Position numbers and translations under genes: made by a program
Shown here: one piece after another, positions 1 to 6,578 of the stretch
Layout: each line of letters starts with the position of its first letter
How positions within the stretch are numbered: position 1 is the first letter of the stretch
The notes under the pieces: generated by a model
Seen by the model: only the letters and a program-made list of their open reading frames with translations
Database searches by the model: none
Told to the model about the DNA's origin: nothing
From: an uncultured Lachnospiraceae bacterium
Lineage (GTDB): Bacteria; Bacillota; Clostridia; Lachnospirales; Lachnospiraceae
Length of the DNA: 7,711 nt
NCBI GenBank assembly: GCA_949346185.1
Contig: CASGVX010000096.1
Location: forward strand, 1 to 7,711
Direction of reading: 5' to 3'

Positions 1-2
1 AT

Positions 3-1001
3 CCTGCATCTGTAGCAAGCGATATCAACTCCAAGACTTATGCCATAGATGCGGGAAAACGGGCGGTGCTATCCCATTTGGAACGGTGTGGCTTGCAAGG
101 GAGCGTGGAGAGTTCCTGGGCGTTTCCAACGATTTTCAATGTGAAGTATGCGTTGCGGGAACATGGGATGATTTCCATCATTGTCCCCAACAAAGATCAT
201 GTAGATATGCTATCTCGCTGCTTGGCATCTGTCATTGGCAAATCTACTTATGATAACTATGAGATATTAGTGGTGGAAAATAATAGTCAGGAGGATTTGA
301 CGTTCCGTTATTATGATACGTTGCGCGCGAATCCTAAAGTGAAGGTGCTTTATTATGAGGAAGAGGGATTTAATTATGCCCGAATCAATAATTATGCCGC
401 AGAGCATGCCGGCGGCGATTATCTGCTTTTTTTGAATAATGATATCGAGATTATCACGCCAGAGTGGATGGAGGAGATGCTCATGTTCGCCCAGCGAGAA
501 GATGTGGGCGCAGTGGGGGCGAAGCTGTATTATCCTGACAATACCATCCAGCATGCAGGGGTGGTCGTGGGCATGGGGGCAGACCGATGCGCAGGCAGTC
601 CCCACCATAGGTATGCCAGAGATAATGTGGGTTATATTGGCCGCCTCTGCTATGCCCAGGACTTTTCTGCGGTGACAGCAGCGTGCATGCTGGTTTCCAG
701 AGAAATATTCCAATCCGTGGGTGGATTTGATGAAAGGTTTGCAGTGGCTTATAATGATGTGGACTTGTGCATGGCAATTAGGGAAGCCGGATACAAAAAT
801 ATCTGGACTCCCTGCGCGGAAGCGTACCACTATGAATCCGTATCCAGAGGATATGAGGATGCGCCGGAAAAGAGGGCGCGGTTCCAGCGGGAAGTGAAAT
901 TATTTCAGGAAAAATGGAAAGAGCAGCTTGAACAGGGGGATCCCTACTATAATAGGAATCTGACATTGGATTTGCCAGATTTTTCGCCTAGGATACAGTG
1001 A
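3..1001 (+). CDS. Family 2 glycosyltransferase, C-terminal part (5' end outside window)
   Basis: The frame is already open at base 3, so the gene starts upstream; a GTG at 66 is internal, not a convincing start. About 332 residues are visible. The first ~35 resemble the linker that precedes the second catalytic domain in long two-domain GT2 enzymes. Counting from the first visible residue, the GT-A fold follows: SIIVPNKD (about 58-65, nucleotide-binding start), LLFLNNDIEI (about 141-150, the DxD-equivalent metal/sugar-nucleotide motif), AACMLVSREIF (about 226), the YNDVDLC acceptor/base motif (about 250-256) and YHYESVSRG (about 275-283). Known members are cytoplasmic or membrane-associated and transfer sugars such as rhamnose to growing surface polysaccharides; the donor and acceptor cannot be told here. 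No transmembrane segment is visible. The large membrane protein 200 bp downstream fits a polysaccharide locus. Family call firm, exact substrate unknown. Confidence 0.93.
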   Translation, partial: PASVASDINSKTYAIDAGKRAVLSHLERCGLQGSVESSWAFPTIFNVKYALREHGMISIIVPNKDHVDMLSRCLASVIGKSTYDNYEILVVENNSQEDLTFRYYDTLRANPKVKVLYYEEEGFNYARINNYAAEHAGGDYLLFLNNDIEIITPEWMEEMLMFAQREDVGAVGAKLYYPDNTIQHAGVVVGMGADRCAGSPHHRYARDNVGYIGRLCYAQDFSAVTAACMLVSREIFQSVGGFDERFAVAYNDVDLCMAIREAGYKNIWTPCAEAYHYESVSRGYEDAPEKRARFQREVKLFQEKWKEQLEQGDPYYNRNLTLDLPDFSPRIQ

Positions 1002-1038
1002 TTTATTTTTCTTGTTTGCAGCAACCCGCCGGAGACGG

Positions 1039-1061
1039 AGAATCTTGCAAAGCCAGATTCT
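1039..1061. repeat. Short perfect inverted repeat after the glycosyltransferase gene
   Basis: AGAATCT at 1039-1045 is the exact reverse complement of AGATTCT at 1055-1061, with a 9-base loop. It lies 38 bases after the glycosyltransferase stop. The following bases (TTGTTCTAT) are only partly T-rich, so this is at best a weak terminator or processing hairpin. The stem is A/T rich and could be chance. Confidence 0.3.
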
Positions 1062-1103
1062 TTGTTCTATGCTGTCATTATTGTATGATAAGAGGGAGAC
1101 TGT

Positions 1104-1214
1104 ATGAGCAGATATATGATGAAAAAACGGATGTCTCATGTAAGTACGACTGCTTGCGGGATGTATGATTATGATGTACAAAAATATATGAAAAGGAGAG
1201 AATGGAAAATATGA
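1104..1214 (+). CDS. Possible 36-residue small ORF upstream of the membrane protein
   Basis: ATG at 1104 is preceded by GGGAG (1094-1098) at 5 nt spacing, a good ribosome binding site. The reading gives 36 residues, starting MSRYMMKKRMSHVS, with one Cys (18), a basic start and an Asp/Tyr-rich middle (MYDYDVQ), ending REWKI. Its TGA (1212-1214) overlaps the second in-frame ATG (1211) of the next gene as ATGA, the usual arrangement for translational coupling. It is too short for the family to be judged and I do not recognise it. It may be a genuine small protein, a leader peptide controlling the downstream gene, or chance. Confidence 0.35.
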   Translation: MSRYMMKKRMSHVSTTACGMYDYDVQKYMKRREWKI

Positions 1215-3748
1215 AGCCAATATTTAGCAGAATAGACCGTGATGTTGCAAAAAAAAGCATTCCTTTTTTGATTGTGCTTGTTTTTTCTGTGATAATTGCT
1301 ATTTTCCTCGCTTCATGGAGGGATGATGGCGTGCGAGACTTGGTGCGCGGATATTTTAACCAGAAGAAAGAAGGGTTAATGGAAATGCGCTACAGCGGTT
1401 CGGATGTCAGCGCAGTTAATTATGATGTTGTGGGGCAAAAATATACTGCGCAGAATGATGATCCCCAATTAGTGATTAGCGGGGTAAATCACTATGTAAA
1501 GACCATAACAGTATTTTTGAGGGATGTGGAACGGGATATTCCTGTTGAAGTGTTTTGGGGGATAGAAGGACAAGGCTTTGCGCCAGATCGGATGATGAAT
1601 GTGCTGGCACAGAAGGGAACCCGCCAATTAGATATTGATTTTGAGAATCAGGTGACGGATTTGCGTATAGATATTGGGACAAGCAGAAATGTATCTTTTA
1701 CGCTTGATTATATTGAGATAAATCACAAGATTAGAGTTGCAGAAATTTTTGATTGCATGTTAAAAAGCGTGAAGAAGTCCATTTGGTTTGACCGCTTTCA
1801 GATTTTTTTCCTCGTTGCCTGTTTTGTATTGGTCCATTTTGTTGTAGATATTAAGAAAATGTATCGATTTCTTTTTGACAAAAGATGGCTGGTGGCAGGA
1901 ATAGTGCTTTTCTTTTTGTGTATCAATGGATATCATGGCAATTCCATCACTGCATTTGACATGTATGTACAGCCTGGCGCAGGGAACGATTATATTCAGC
2001 CAGTGCTGGGACAGACGAGGGATATTCGGAGCGATGAGTGGATGGTCAGTTTGCCAAATAGTTTGTCGGCCAAATATTTGGATGGATCTTCAGGAAATTA
2101 TAATTATATTCTACGCGGTACCAATACGGTAATGGTGAGAACCACAATTATTTCCCTATTGAATCCCATCAACTTAGTTGGCAAGGTGGTTTCTGTTTTT
2201 GGAAGCGATAGTCTGTATTCGTATCAATGGTATGCGACAATTTTTTTGGCGTTTTTAATGAACTTAGAAATGTTTTATATTATTTCTTCCAGAAGAAGAC
2301 TTCTCTCTGCCTGCGGCGCATGCATGGTGGTGCTGTCTTCCCACTATCTATGGTGGGGATTTCCGGCTCAGATATTATATGCGCCGGCTGCTCTCGTATG
2401 CGCTTATTATTTCTTCAACAGTGAATCTTGGAAGAAGAAAATGCTATTCGGATATGGGACGGCATGTGCGGCGACGCTCTTTGTGGTTGGCTTGTATCCC
2501 GCATGGCAGGTTCCCATGGGATATGTATCGCTGGCTATTTTTGTCTGGATTATCCATGAAATGTGGGGCAAGATTAAGGCGATGACCATAAAGGATTGGG
2601 GGATATTTGCGGCTGCCTTAGTATTATGCATTGTCATGGTCGCCGATAATCTGATGGCGCAGAGGGAATATATCGCATCAATTACCCAGACAGTCTATCC
2701 TGGAGGACGTGTCGATTATGGCGGATTTTCTTTGCCAAAATTGTTTAATTATATTGGAGCCTTGCTGTTTCCATACGTTTCTTATGCAAACCCATCGGAA
2801 AGCGGCATGTATCTGTCGTTGTTTCCTTTGCCGTTAATAATTGCAGGATATGTATGGATTAAAATGAAAAAGAAGGATTGGCTGGTCACAGGGCTTTTGC
2901 TAATTTCTCTTTTTCTGGGAATATATACGACAGTGGGACTTCCAAAAGTCGTGGCGACCTTGACGCTGATGACTAATACTACATCCACTAGGTGTATTGA
3001 TATTTTAGGATATGCACAGGTTGTATTATTTGTTGCGGCGATATCGCATTATGATGTGGAAATCAGAATGAAGAAGAAATATGCATTTGCCATTGCAGGG
3101 ATTGCATCCTGCGCTGCGGTGGCCATCGCAAATTGGTACATGCCGGATTACATGGGAAAAGTATATTTATTTGTGAGTGCTGTCGTCCTATTTTTTGTCT
3201 TTGCCTGCTGTCTGGCCAAGGTCAATAAAAGGTTTTATCATTATGGGCTCATTGTAATTATCCTGATAGCAGTTGCCAATGGCGCATATGTCAGGCCGAT
3301 TGTAAAAGGGATGGATGCCATTTACTCTAAGCCGATGGCACAGGAGATAGAAAAAGTCGCATCAAAGGATAAGAGGGCCAAGTGGATTGCATATGGTGGA
3401 CTAGTGATTCCAGCACTGACGGTGGCGTGTGGTGCGCCCACGATCAATTCTGTCAATACTTATCCCAATATGGATTTATGGAGGAAATTAGACGAGGCAG
3501 GGAAATATGACTTTGTATACAATCGATATGCTCATGTGGTGGTAACCTTTACCGAAGGAGAGACCAGCATGGAGCTGATACAGGAAGATGCGATGTTTCT
3601 GCACCTTTCATACCGGGACATTAAGAAGGCGGAGATAAAGTATATTGCCTCCACGGTTCCTATAGATATAGACAACGAGTTCGTGCGATTTGAAAAACTG
3701 TATGATGAATCCGGAGGATATATTTATAAGGTAGTGTACTACAAATAG
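1202..3748 (+). CDS. Large polytopic membrane protein, GT-C-like, probably surface-glycan related
   Basis: The protein has 848 residues. One membrane segment (about 20-38) is followed by a soluble domain of about 155 residues (40-195) with alternating beta-type sequence and no Cys until 185. Then come two segments (about 200-217, 229-243), an outer loop (244-340) carrying DIRSDEW (274-280), and roughly ten more segments between 340 and 697. The soluble tail (698-848) includes VNTYPNMDLWRKLDE (751-765). A large outer loop with acidic/aromatic residues plus many helices resembles lipid-linked-sugar (GT-C) enzymes and the related uncharacterised membrane proteins of polysaccharide loci; I infer the role from this and from the adjoining glycosyltransferase. 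GGAG at 1195-1198 lies only 3 nt from ATG 1202 and 12 nt from ATG 1211, so the start could be either. Codons are A/T-ending more often than in the transporter gene downstream. Exact reaction unknown. Confidence 0.88.
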   Translation: MENMKPIFSRIDRDVAKKSIPFLIVLVFSVIIAIFLASWRDDGVRDLVRGYFNQKKEGLMEMRYSGSDVSAVNYDVVGQKYTAQNDDPQLVISGVNHYVKTITVFLRDVERDIPVEVFWGIEGQGFAPDRMMNVLAQKGTRQLDIDFENQVTDLRIDIGTSRNVSFTLDYIEINHKIRVAEIFDCMLKSVKKSIWFDRFQIFFLVACFVLVHFVVDIKKMYRFLFDKRWLVAGIVLFFLCINGYHGNSITAFDMYVQPGAGNDYIQPVLGQTRDIRSDEWMVSLPNSLSAKYLDGSSGNYNYILRGTNTVMVRTTIISLLNPINLVGKVVSVFGSDSLYSYQWYATIFLAFLMNLEMFYIISSRRRLLSACGACMVVLSSHYLWWGFPAQILYAPAALVCAYYFFNSESWKKKMLFGYGTACAATLFVVGLYPAWQVPMGYVSLAIFVWIIHEMWGKIKAMTIKDWGIFAAALVLCIVMVADNLMAQREYIASITQTVYPGGRVDYGGFSLPKLFNYIGALLFPYVSYANPSESGMYLSLFPLPLIIAGYVWIKMKKKDWLVTGLLLISLFLGIYTTVGLPKVVATLTLMTNTTSTRCIDILGYAQVVLFVAAISHYDVEIRMKKKYAFAIAGIASCAAVAIANWYMPDYMGKVYLFVSAVVLFFVFACCLAKVNKRFYHYGLIVIILIAVANGAYVRPIVKGMDAIYSKPMAQEIEKVASKDKRAKWIAYGGLVIPALTVACGAPTINSVNTYPNMDLWRKLDEAGKYDFVYNRYAHVVVTFTEGETSMELIQEDAMFLHLSYRDIKKAEIKYIASTVPIDIDNEFVRFEKLYDESGGYIYKVVYYK

Positions 3749-3898
3749 GCTGCTCCTGTTCGCCAGAATATCTCTTCACAAAATGAGAGCCTGAGCTTTA
3801 TTAAGCATAGTCACCGTCAATTTGGCTGCTATCGGAAAAATTAACATTCTCTCTTGCCAATCATGGTTGTATATGTATACTTTAGCGGGGGCATTGAT

Positions 3899-3936
3899 TT
3901 GCTTTTTGGCATTAGTAATGTTAGAATAACTATAAT
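3899..3936 (+). promoter_or_regulatory. Candidate promoter of the SNF transporter gene
   Basis: Two overlapping sigma-A-like readings are visible. TTGCTT (3899-3904), 17 bp, TAGAAT (3922-3927) gives a leader of about 26 nt. TTGGCA (3906-3911), 19 bp, TATAAT (3931-3936) would start transcription almost on the ribosome binding site GGGAGGAG (3944-3951). I favour the first. The site lies in a 211-base gap after the membrane protein gene, in which I see no strong terminator and no other gene. Confidence 0.5.
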
Positions 3937-3959
3937 TATTTTAGGGAGGAGAAGAGTGA

Positions 3960-5357
3960 ATGAGTGAGAAAAAACGAGGTAATTTTTCCGGCACCATTGG
4001 ATTTGTGCTGGCGGCGGCAGGAAGTGCCGTGGGACTGGGGAATATCTGGAGGTTTCCCTATCTGGCGGCGAAGGATCACGGAGGCGTATTCATCTTGTGC
4101 TACATCGTATTGGCCTTGACCTTTGGCTTCGCATTGCTGACTACGGAGATCGCCATCGGCCGCAAGACCAAGCAGAGCCCACTGACCGCCTATGGGAAAA
4201 TACATAAGAAGTGGAAAGGGATTGGCGTGCTGGCTTGTCTGGTGCCGATTATTATCCTGCCCTATTACTGTGCCATTGGTGGCTGGGTAATCAAATATTT
4301 CACAATTTATATCACGGGTCAGGGAAAGGCGGCTGCGGAGGATGGTTATTTCACCGGATATATCACAGGGCAGGAAGAGCCCATTATCTGGATGGTGGTA
4401 TTCTTGGCATTGACTGCTGTCGTGGTATTCTGCGGGGTGAACAAAGGAATTGAGAAGTACAGCAAGATATTGATGCCCCTGCTGCTGGTGCTGATCATTG
4501 GCATTTCAGTATATTCCCTGACCATCAGCCACACGGATGGCAATGGGGTGACCAGAACGGGTCTGCAGGGCTTGAAAATATATCTGATACCTGATTTTAC
4601 CGGGATATCTCTGAAGGATTTTTTTGTGATTCTGATGGATGCCATGGGGCAGCTGTTCTTTTCTATCAGCGTGGCAATGGGCATTATGATTGCCTATGGC
4701 TCGTATGTGAGGAAGGATGTCAATTTGATGAAATCCATCAATCAGATTGAGATTTTCGATACGGTGGTGGCGCTTCTTGCGGGACTGATGATCGTGCCGG
4801 CAGTGTTTACCTTTATGGGAACGGAAGGGATGAGCGCAGGCCCGGGTCTGATGTTCGTTTCCCTGCCCAAGGTCTTTGCGGCCATGGGGAAGGCGGGCCC
4901 TGTGGTGGGGATTCTATTTTTCCTGATGGTGATCTTTGCGGCAGTGACTTCTGCCGTGTCAGTCATGGAGGCAATCGTGTCCAGCATCATGGATGGATTC
5001 CATTTTTCCAGAAGGAAGAGTACTGCCCTGGTGACTGTCTATGGCCTTGTGGGGGCTGTCGTGGTTTGCCTGGGATACAATGTGCTGTATTTTGAGTTGA
5101 AGCTTCCCAATGGCGCCACGGGCCAGGTGCTGGATGTGCTGGATTATATCAGCAATAACTGCCTGATGCCCCTTGTGGCGCTTCTGACCTGCATATTGAT
5201 TGGGTGGGTTGTGAAGCCGGAGACAATTATTGACGAAGTGAGCCTTGGGGGATACCGTTTTAACAGAAAAGGATTGTATGTTGCTATGATGAAGGTGCTG
5301 GCGCCAGTGCTTCTCTTCGTGCTGCTAATCCAGTCCATTGGCCTGCTTCGGCTGTAA
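3960..5357 (+). CDS. Na+-dependent transporter of the SNF/NSS family (LeuT fold)
   Basis: The 465-residue inner-membrane symporter couples Na+ entry to uptake of a small solute, in bacteria usually an amino acid. Helix 1 carries the family signature GSAVGLGNIWRFPY (21-34), with the unwound Na+/substrate segment and Arg31 of the outer gate. PYY (101-103) in helix 3 places Tyr103 at the substrate-binding tyrosine (LeuT Tyr108). Helix 6 has QLFFSISVAMG (231-241) followed by YGSYVRKD. Helix 8 has AAVTS (327-331), matching the LeuT Na2 ligands Thr354/Ser355. I count 11 helices, the usual bacterial form lacking helix 12. Asp267 replaces the LeuT Asn286 position in helix 7, as in several chloride-independent bacterial members. 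The start ATG is set by GGGAGGAG (3944-3951). Third codon positions are richer in G/C than in the preceding gene. Aromatic or other amino acid substrate cannot be decided. Confidence 0.96.
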   Translation: MSEKKRGNFSGTIGFVLAAAGSAVGLGNIWRFPYLAAKDHGGVFILCYIVLALTFGFALLTTEIAIGRKTKQSPLTAYGKIHKKWKGIGVLACLVPIIILPYYCAIGGWVIKYFTIYITGQGKAAAEDGYFTGYITGQEEPIIWMVVFLALTAVVVFCGVNKGIEKYSKILMPLLLVLIIGISVYSLTISHTDGNGVTRTGLQGLKIYLIPDFTGISLKDFFVILMDAMGQLFFSISVAMGIMIAYGSYVRKDVNLMKSINQIEIFDTVVALLAGLMIVPAVFTFMGTEGMSAGPGLMFVSLPKVFAAMGKAGPVVGILFFLMVIFAAVTSAVSVMEAIVSSIMDGFHFSRRKSTALVTVYGLVGAVVVCLGYNVLYFELKLPNGATGQVLDVLDYISNNCLMPLVALLTCILIGWVVKPETIIDEVSLGGYRFNRKGLYVAMMKVLAPVLLFVLLIQSIGLLRL

Positions 5358-5919
5358 GAGACCACGGGCTTCCTTATCGTTCACCATATATAATATTGAG
5401 ACAGGGCAAGCGTCCACGGAATACCCATACCCTTTGGAACGGGCAGGTCAGTAAAATCAAGATACAAACAAGAGTCGTAGCCTGCAGTAGTTCTCTCCGT
5501 AGGGCAAGACCCTGTCAAAAGCTTAGCGGGCACTCGGTGTATGAACAGGTGGGACGAAGGAAGTTGGCACATGATGCCATTAGACATGGAAGGTTCACCA
5601 TCAAAGTTGTCAGAGGATTTATGGCCTTTATAAAGCAAAAAACCGGATGCTTTAAAAGCCATACCCTCTTTTAGCTGTTCAGTACAAGATGCAATGACTG
5701 TTCTACACTTTTGGCTCTGTTTTATGAGGTGACAATTTAAAGAAAAGCCGGAAAAATTAATGATTCAGGGCTTGACATTATAGGAAGGGATAAGAGGCGT
5801 TGTATTCATTACAATAAGAAAAGCAAAAGTTGCTACAAATTGAAATGCATTTGCATGGGATCTAGCGACTGTTCAACATATGAGGATTGATATATTTAGA
5901 GATAGGTAGATACATTGGC
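5358..5919. other. Gene-free accessory stretch, possible decayed mobile or structured element
   Basis: No protein or RNA I can name lies here. From about 5381 to 5757 the minus strand has one uninterrupted frame of about 125 codons, and the plus strand is open from inside the transporter's end to 5674. Neither has a ribosome binding site and neither translation shows a domain I recognise. Nested inverted repeats occur: GACAGGG (5400-5406) with CCCTGTC (5510-5516), ACGGA (5416-5420) with TCCGT (5496-5500), and GCAGG (5443-5447) with CCTGC (5481-5485); also a longer palindrome at 5621-5662. From 5758 to 5919 the DNA turns A+T-rich and holds nothing I can support. The abrupt change of texture just after the transporter stop suggests an insertion or a relic of a repeated element. 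Confidence 0.35.
5621..5662. repeat. 42-bp imperfect palindrome
   Basis: ATGGC (5621-5625) pairs with GCCAT (5658-5662), and AAAGCA (5632-5637) pairs with TGCTTT (5648-5653). Between them, CTTTAT faces AAAA, so three more A-T pairs are possible. The loop is 10 bases. No T-tract follows on either strand, so it does not look like a terminator. It could be the end hairpin of a small mobile element or a structural RNA element. Confidence 0.45.
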
Positions 5920-5964
5920 AAAACAAGAGGTGCAAAGCCTTGGTAATTGACGGACTTCGCACCT
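5920..5964 (-). terminator. Intrinsic terminator of the minus-strand small gene
   Basis: Read on the minus strand, AGGTGCGAAG (5964-5955) pairs with CTTTGCACCT (5937-5928), ten pairs including one G-U, extended inside by CC/GG across one bulged base. The tail CTTGTTTT (5927-5920) follows. It lies about 60 nt past the TAA of the 63-residue ORF, but only 10 nt past the TAG (5977-5975) that ends the same frame further on. Confidence 0.65.
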
Positions 5965-6022
5965 TGAAGCATGTCTATTTTTCGTCTGGTTCTGTGATTT
6001 CTAGGAGTATGCTATCAAATTA

Positions 6023-6214
6023 TTATTCTTTGATTTTGTCAATGTCTGTCATGTTCACGCCTGATGCTTGTAATAATGCTTTGATAGTCAAGTATTCGTC
6101 TTTTAATTCGGCATACGTTTCAACGGCGTTTTCTTTTCTGGCTAGCAACATGTACTTTTGTATTTTTTTAAAATCGTCAAGTGCTTGCTTGGTTACTTCG
6201 ATACCAGTCGGCAT
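6023..6214 (-). CDS. Small helical protein of unknown function, 63 residues
   Basis: ATG at 6214 is preceded on the minus strand by AAAGGAGGTGA, a complete match to the 16S anti-Shine-Dalgarno end, with 4 nt spacing, and by a near-consensus promoter. The protein is rich in Lys, Glu, Asp and Ala with no Cys, no signal peptide and no membrane segment. Residues about 7-28 and 31-51 should form two amphipathic helices, then a short turn SGVNMTD and a charged end DKIKE. I do not recognise the family; size and charge would suit a helical adaptor, an antitoxin-like or a mobile-element accessory protein, but none of these is shown. Two tandem TAA codons end it, and the same frame then reads 14 sensible residues (FDSILLEITEPDEK) to a TAG just before the terminator, so this copy may be shortened at its C-terminus. 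Confidence 0.75.
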   Translation of the reverse strand: MPTGIEVTKQALDDFKKIQKYMLLARKENAVETYAELKDEYLTIKALLQASGVNMTDIDKIKE

Positions 6215-6254
6215 ACTGTCACCTCCTTTGTTGGCTGGATGTGCATATTACTAC

Positions 6255-6269
6255 CTTGATTATATCAAG
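6255..6269. promoter_or_regulatory. Palindromic operator candidate over the -10 box
   Basis: CTTGAT (6255-6260) and ATCAAG (6264-6269) form a perfect 6+3+6 palindrome that covers the -10 hexamer of the minus-strand promoter. A repressor bound here would block RNA polymerase. In addition GATGTGCA occurs as a direct repeat at 6238-6245 and 6271-6278, one copy on each side. No regulator gene is visible in the window. Confidence 0.45.
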
Positions 6270-6287
6270 AGATGTGCAACATGTAAA
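6259..6287 (-). promoter_or_regulatory. Strong sigma-A-type promoter for the 63-residue ORF
   Basis: On the minus strand TTTACA (6287-6282), a spacer of exactly 17 bp, and a consensus TATAAT (6264-6259). Transcription should begin near 6252, giving a leader of roughly 38 nt that ends in the full-length ribosome binding site of the ORF starting at 6214. Confidence 0.75.
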
Positions 6288-6448
6288 GAGTAATGTGATG
6301 ATGGATGCATATATCCATTATAACGTAGATACATAATATTTTGGATTTTAAGACGTTTTGACTGCTTTTGCATAAATTTGTTGTTTAGGCAAATTAATAG
6401 GATCTGCCTAATAGCATTTTGCCTATTAATTATCGTTTCTATAGACAT
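6260..6448 (-). CDS. Possible 62-residue small ORF, perhaps a remnant
   Basis: ATG at 6448 has AGGAGG (6461-6456) 7 nt upstream, an ideal ribosome binding site, so I choose it over the upstream in-frame ATG at 6493. The product begins MSIETIINRQNAIRQILLI and is basic in the middle (QKQSKRLK). The last ~19 residues (NGYMHPSSHYSLHVAHLLI) come from DNA that also carries the next gene's promoter; the TAA stop lies inside that promoter's TATAAT. The start may therefore be real while the 3' part has been replaced or eroded. I do not recognise a family. Inverted repeats at 6386-6431 fall within codons about 6-21. Confidence 0.4.
   Translation of the reverse strand: MSIETIINRQNAIRQILLICLNNKFMQKQSKRLKIQNIMYLRYNGYMHPSSHYSLHVAHLLI
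6386..6431. repeat. Overlapping inverted repeats that allow alternative hairpins
   Basis: Three pairings are visible. AATTAATAGG (6392-6401) with CCTATTAATT (6422-6431) is a perfect 10 bp. TAGGCAAA (6386-6393) with TTTGCCTA (6418-6425) is a perfect 8 bp. TAGGCA (6386-6391) with TGCCTA (6405-6410) is 6 bp. The pairings share bases and so exclude each other. They sit just inside the 62-residue ORF on the minus strand. Confidence 0.5.
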
Positions 6449-6471
6449 ATTAACGCCTCCTACCGAAATTA

Positions 6472-6539
6472 GTTCTATTGATTCGCTTATCATATGTAAA
6501 ACTAATTAAATTATACAGCATGTGTAAAAATTGTATTAA
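6472..6539 (-). promoter_or_regulatory. Weak candidate promoters for the 62-residue ORF
   Basis: On the minus strand TTTACA (6500-6495), 17 bp, TAGAAC (6477-6472) lies closest to the gene. A second reading is TTAATA (6539-6534), 18 bp, TATAAT (6515-6510). The region is very A+T-rich, so chance matches are likely. Confidence 0.35.
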
Positions 6540-6578
6540 AATTGCTTTCCCCTCTGCTATCTGCCGTAATATTTCTGA

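Noticed and set aside
267..830. 187-codon minus-strand ORF
   Set aside because: Antisense to the glycosyltransferase, which has all the GT2 motifs.
5358..5400. Terminator after the transporter gene
   Set aside because: No stable hairpin with a T-tract is visible immediately after its stop codon.
5396..5674. 92-codon plus-strand ORF after the transporter gene
   Set aside because: TTG start without a ribosome binding site; a very basic, low-plausibility translation with no motif. The opposite minus-strand frame is equally open, so neither is called.
5381..5757. Minus-strand open frame of about 125 codons read as a transposase fragment
   Set aside because: No DDE, HUH or reverse transcriptase motif is visible and there is no start signal; kept only as an unassigned region.
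5772..5815. TTGACA (5772-5777) and TACAAT (5810-5815) as a promoter
   Set aside because: They are 32 bp apart and no hexamer with proper spacing partners either one; no gene follows on the plus strand.
5940..6293. 117-codon plus-strand ORF opposite the 63-residue minus-strand gene
   Set aside because: It has no ribosome binding site, its translation is Ser/Tyr/Phe-rich and irregular, and it lies antisense to an ORF with a full ribosome binding site, promoter and terminator.
6386..6431. CRISPR-like repeat cluster
   Set aside because: The TAGGCA/TATTAA units are short, differently spaced and partly inverted; there are no equal-length repeats and spacers.
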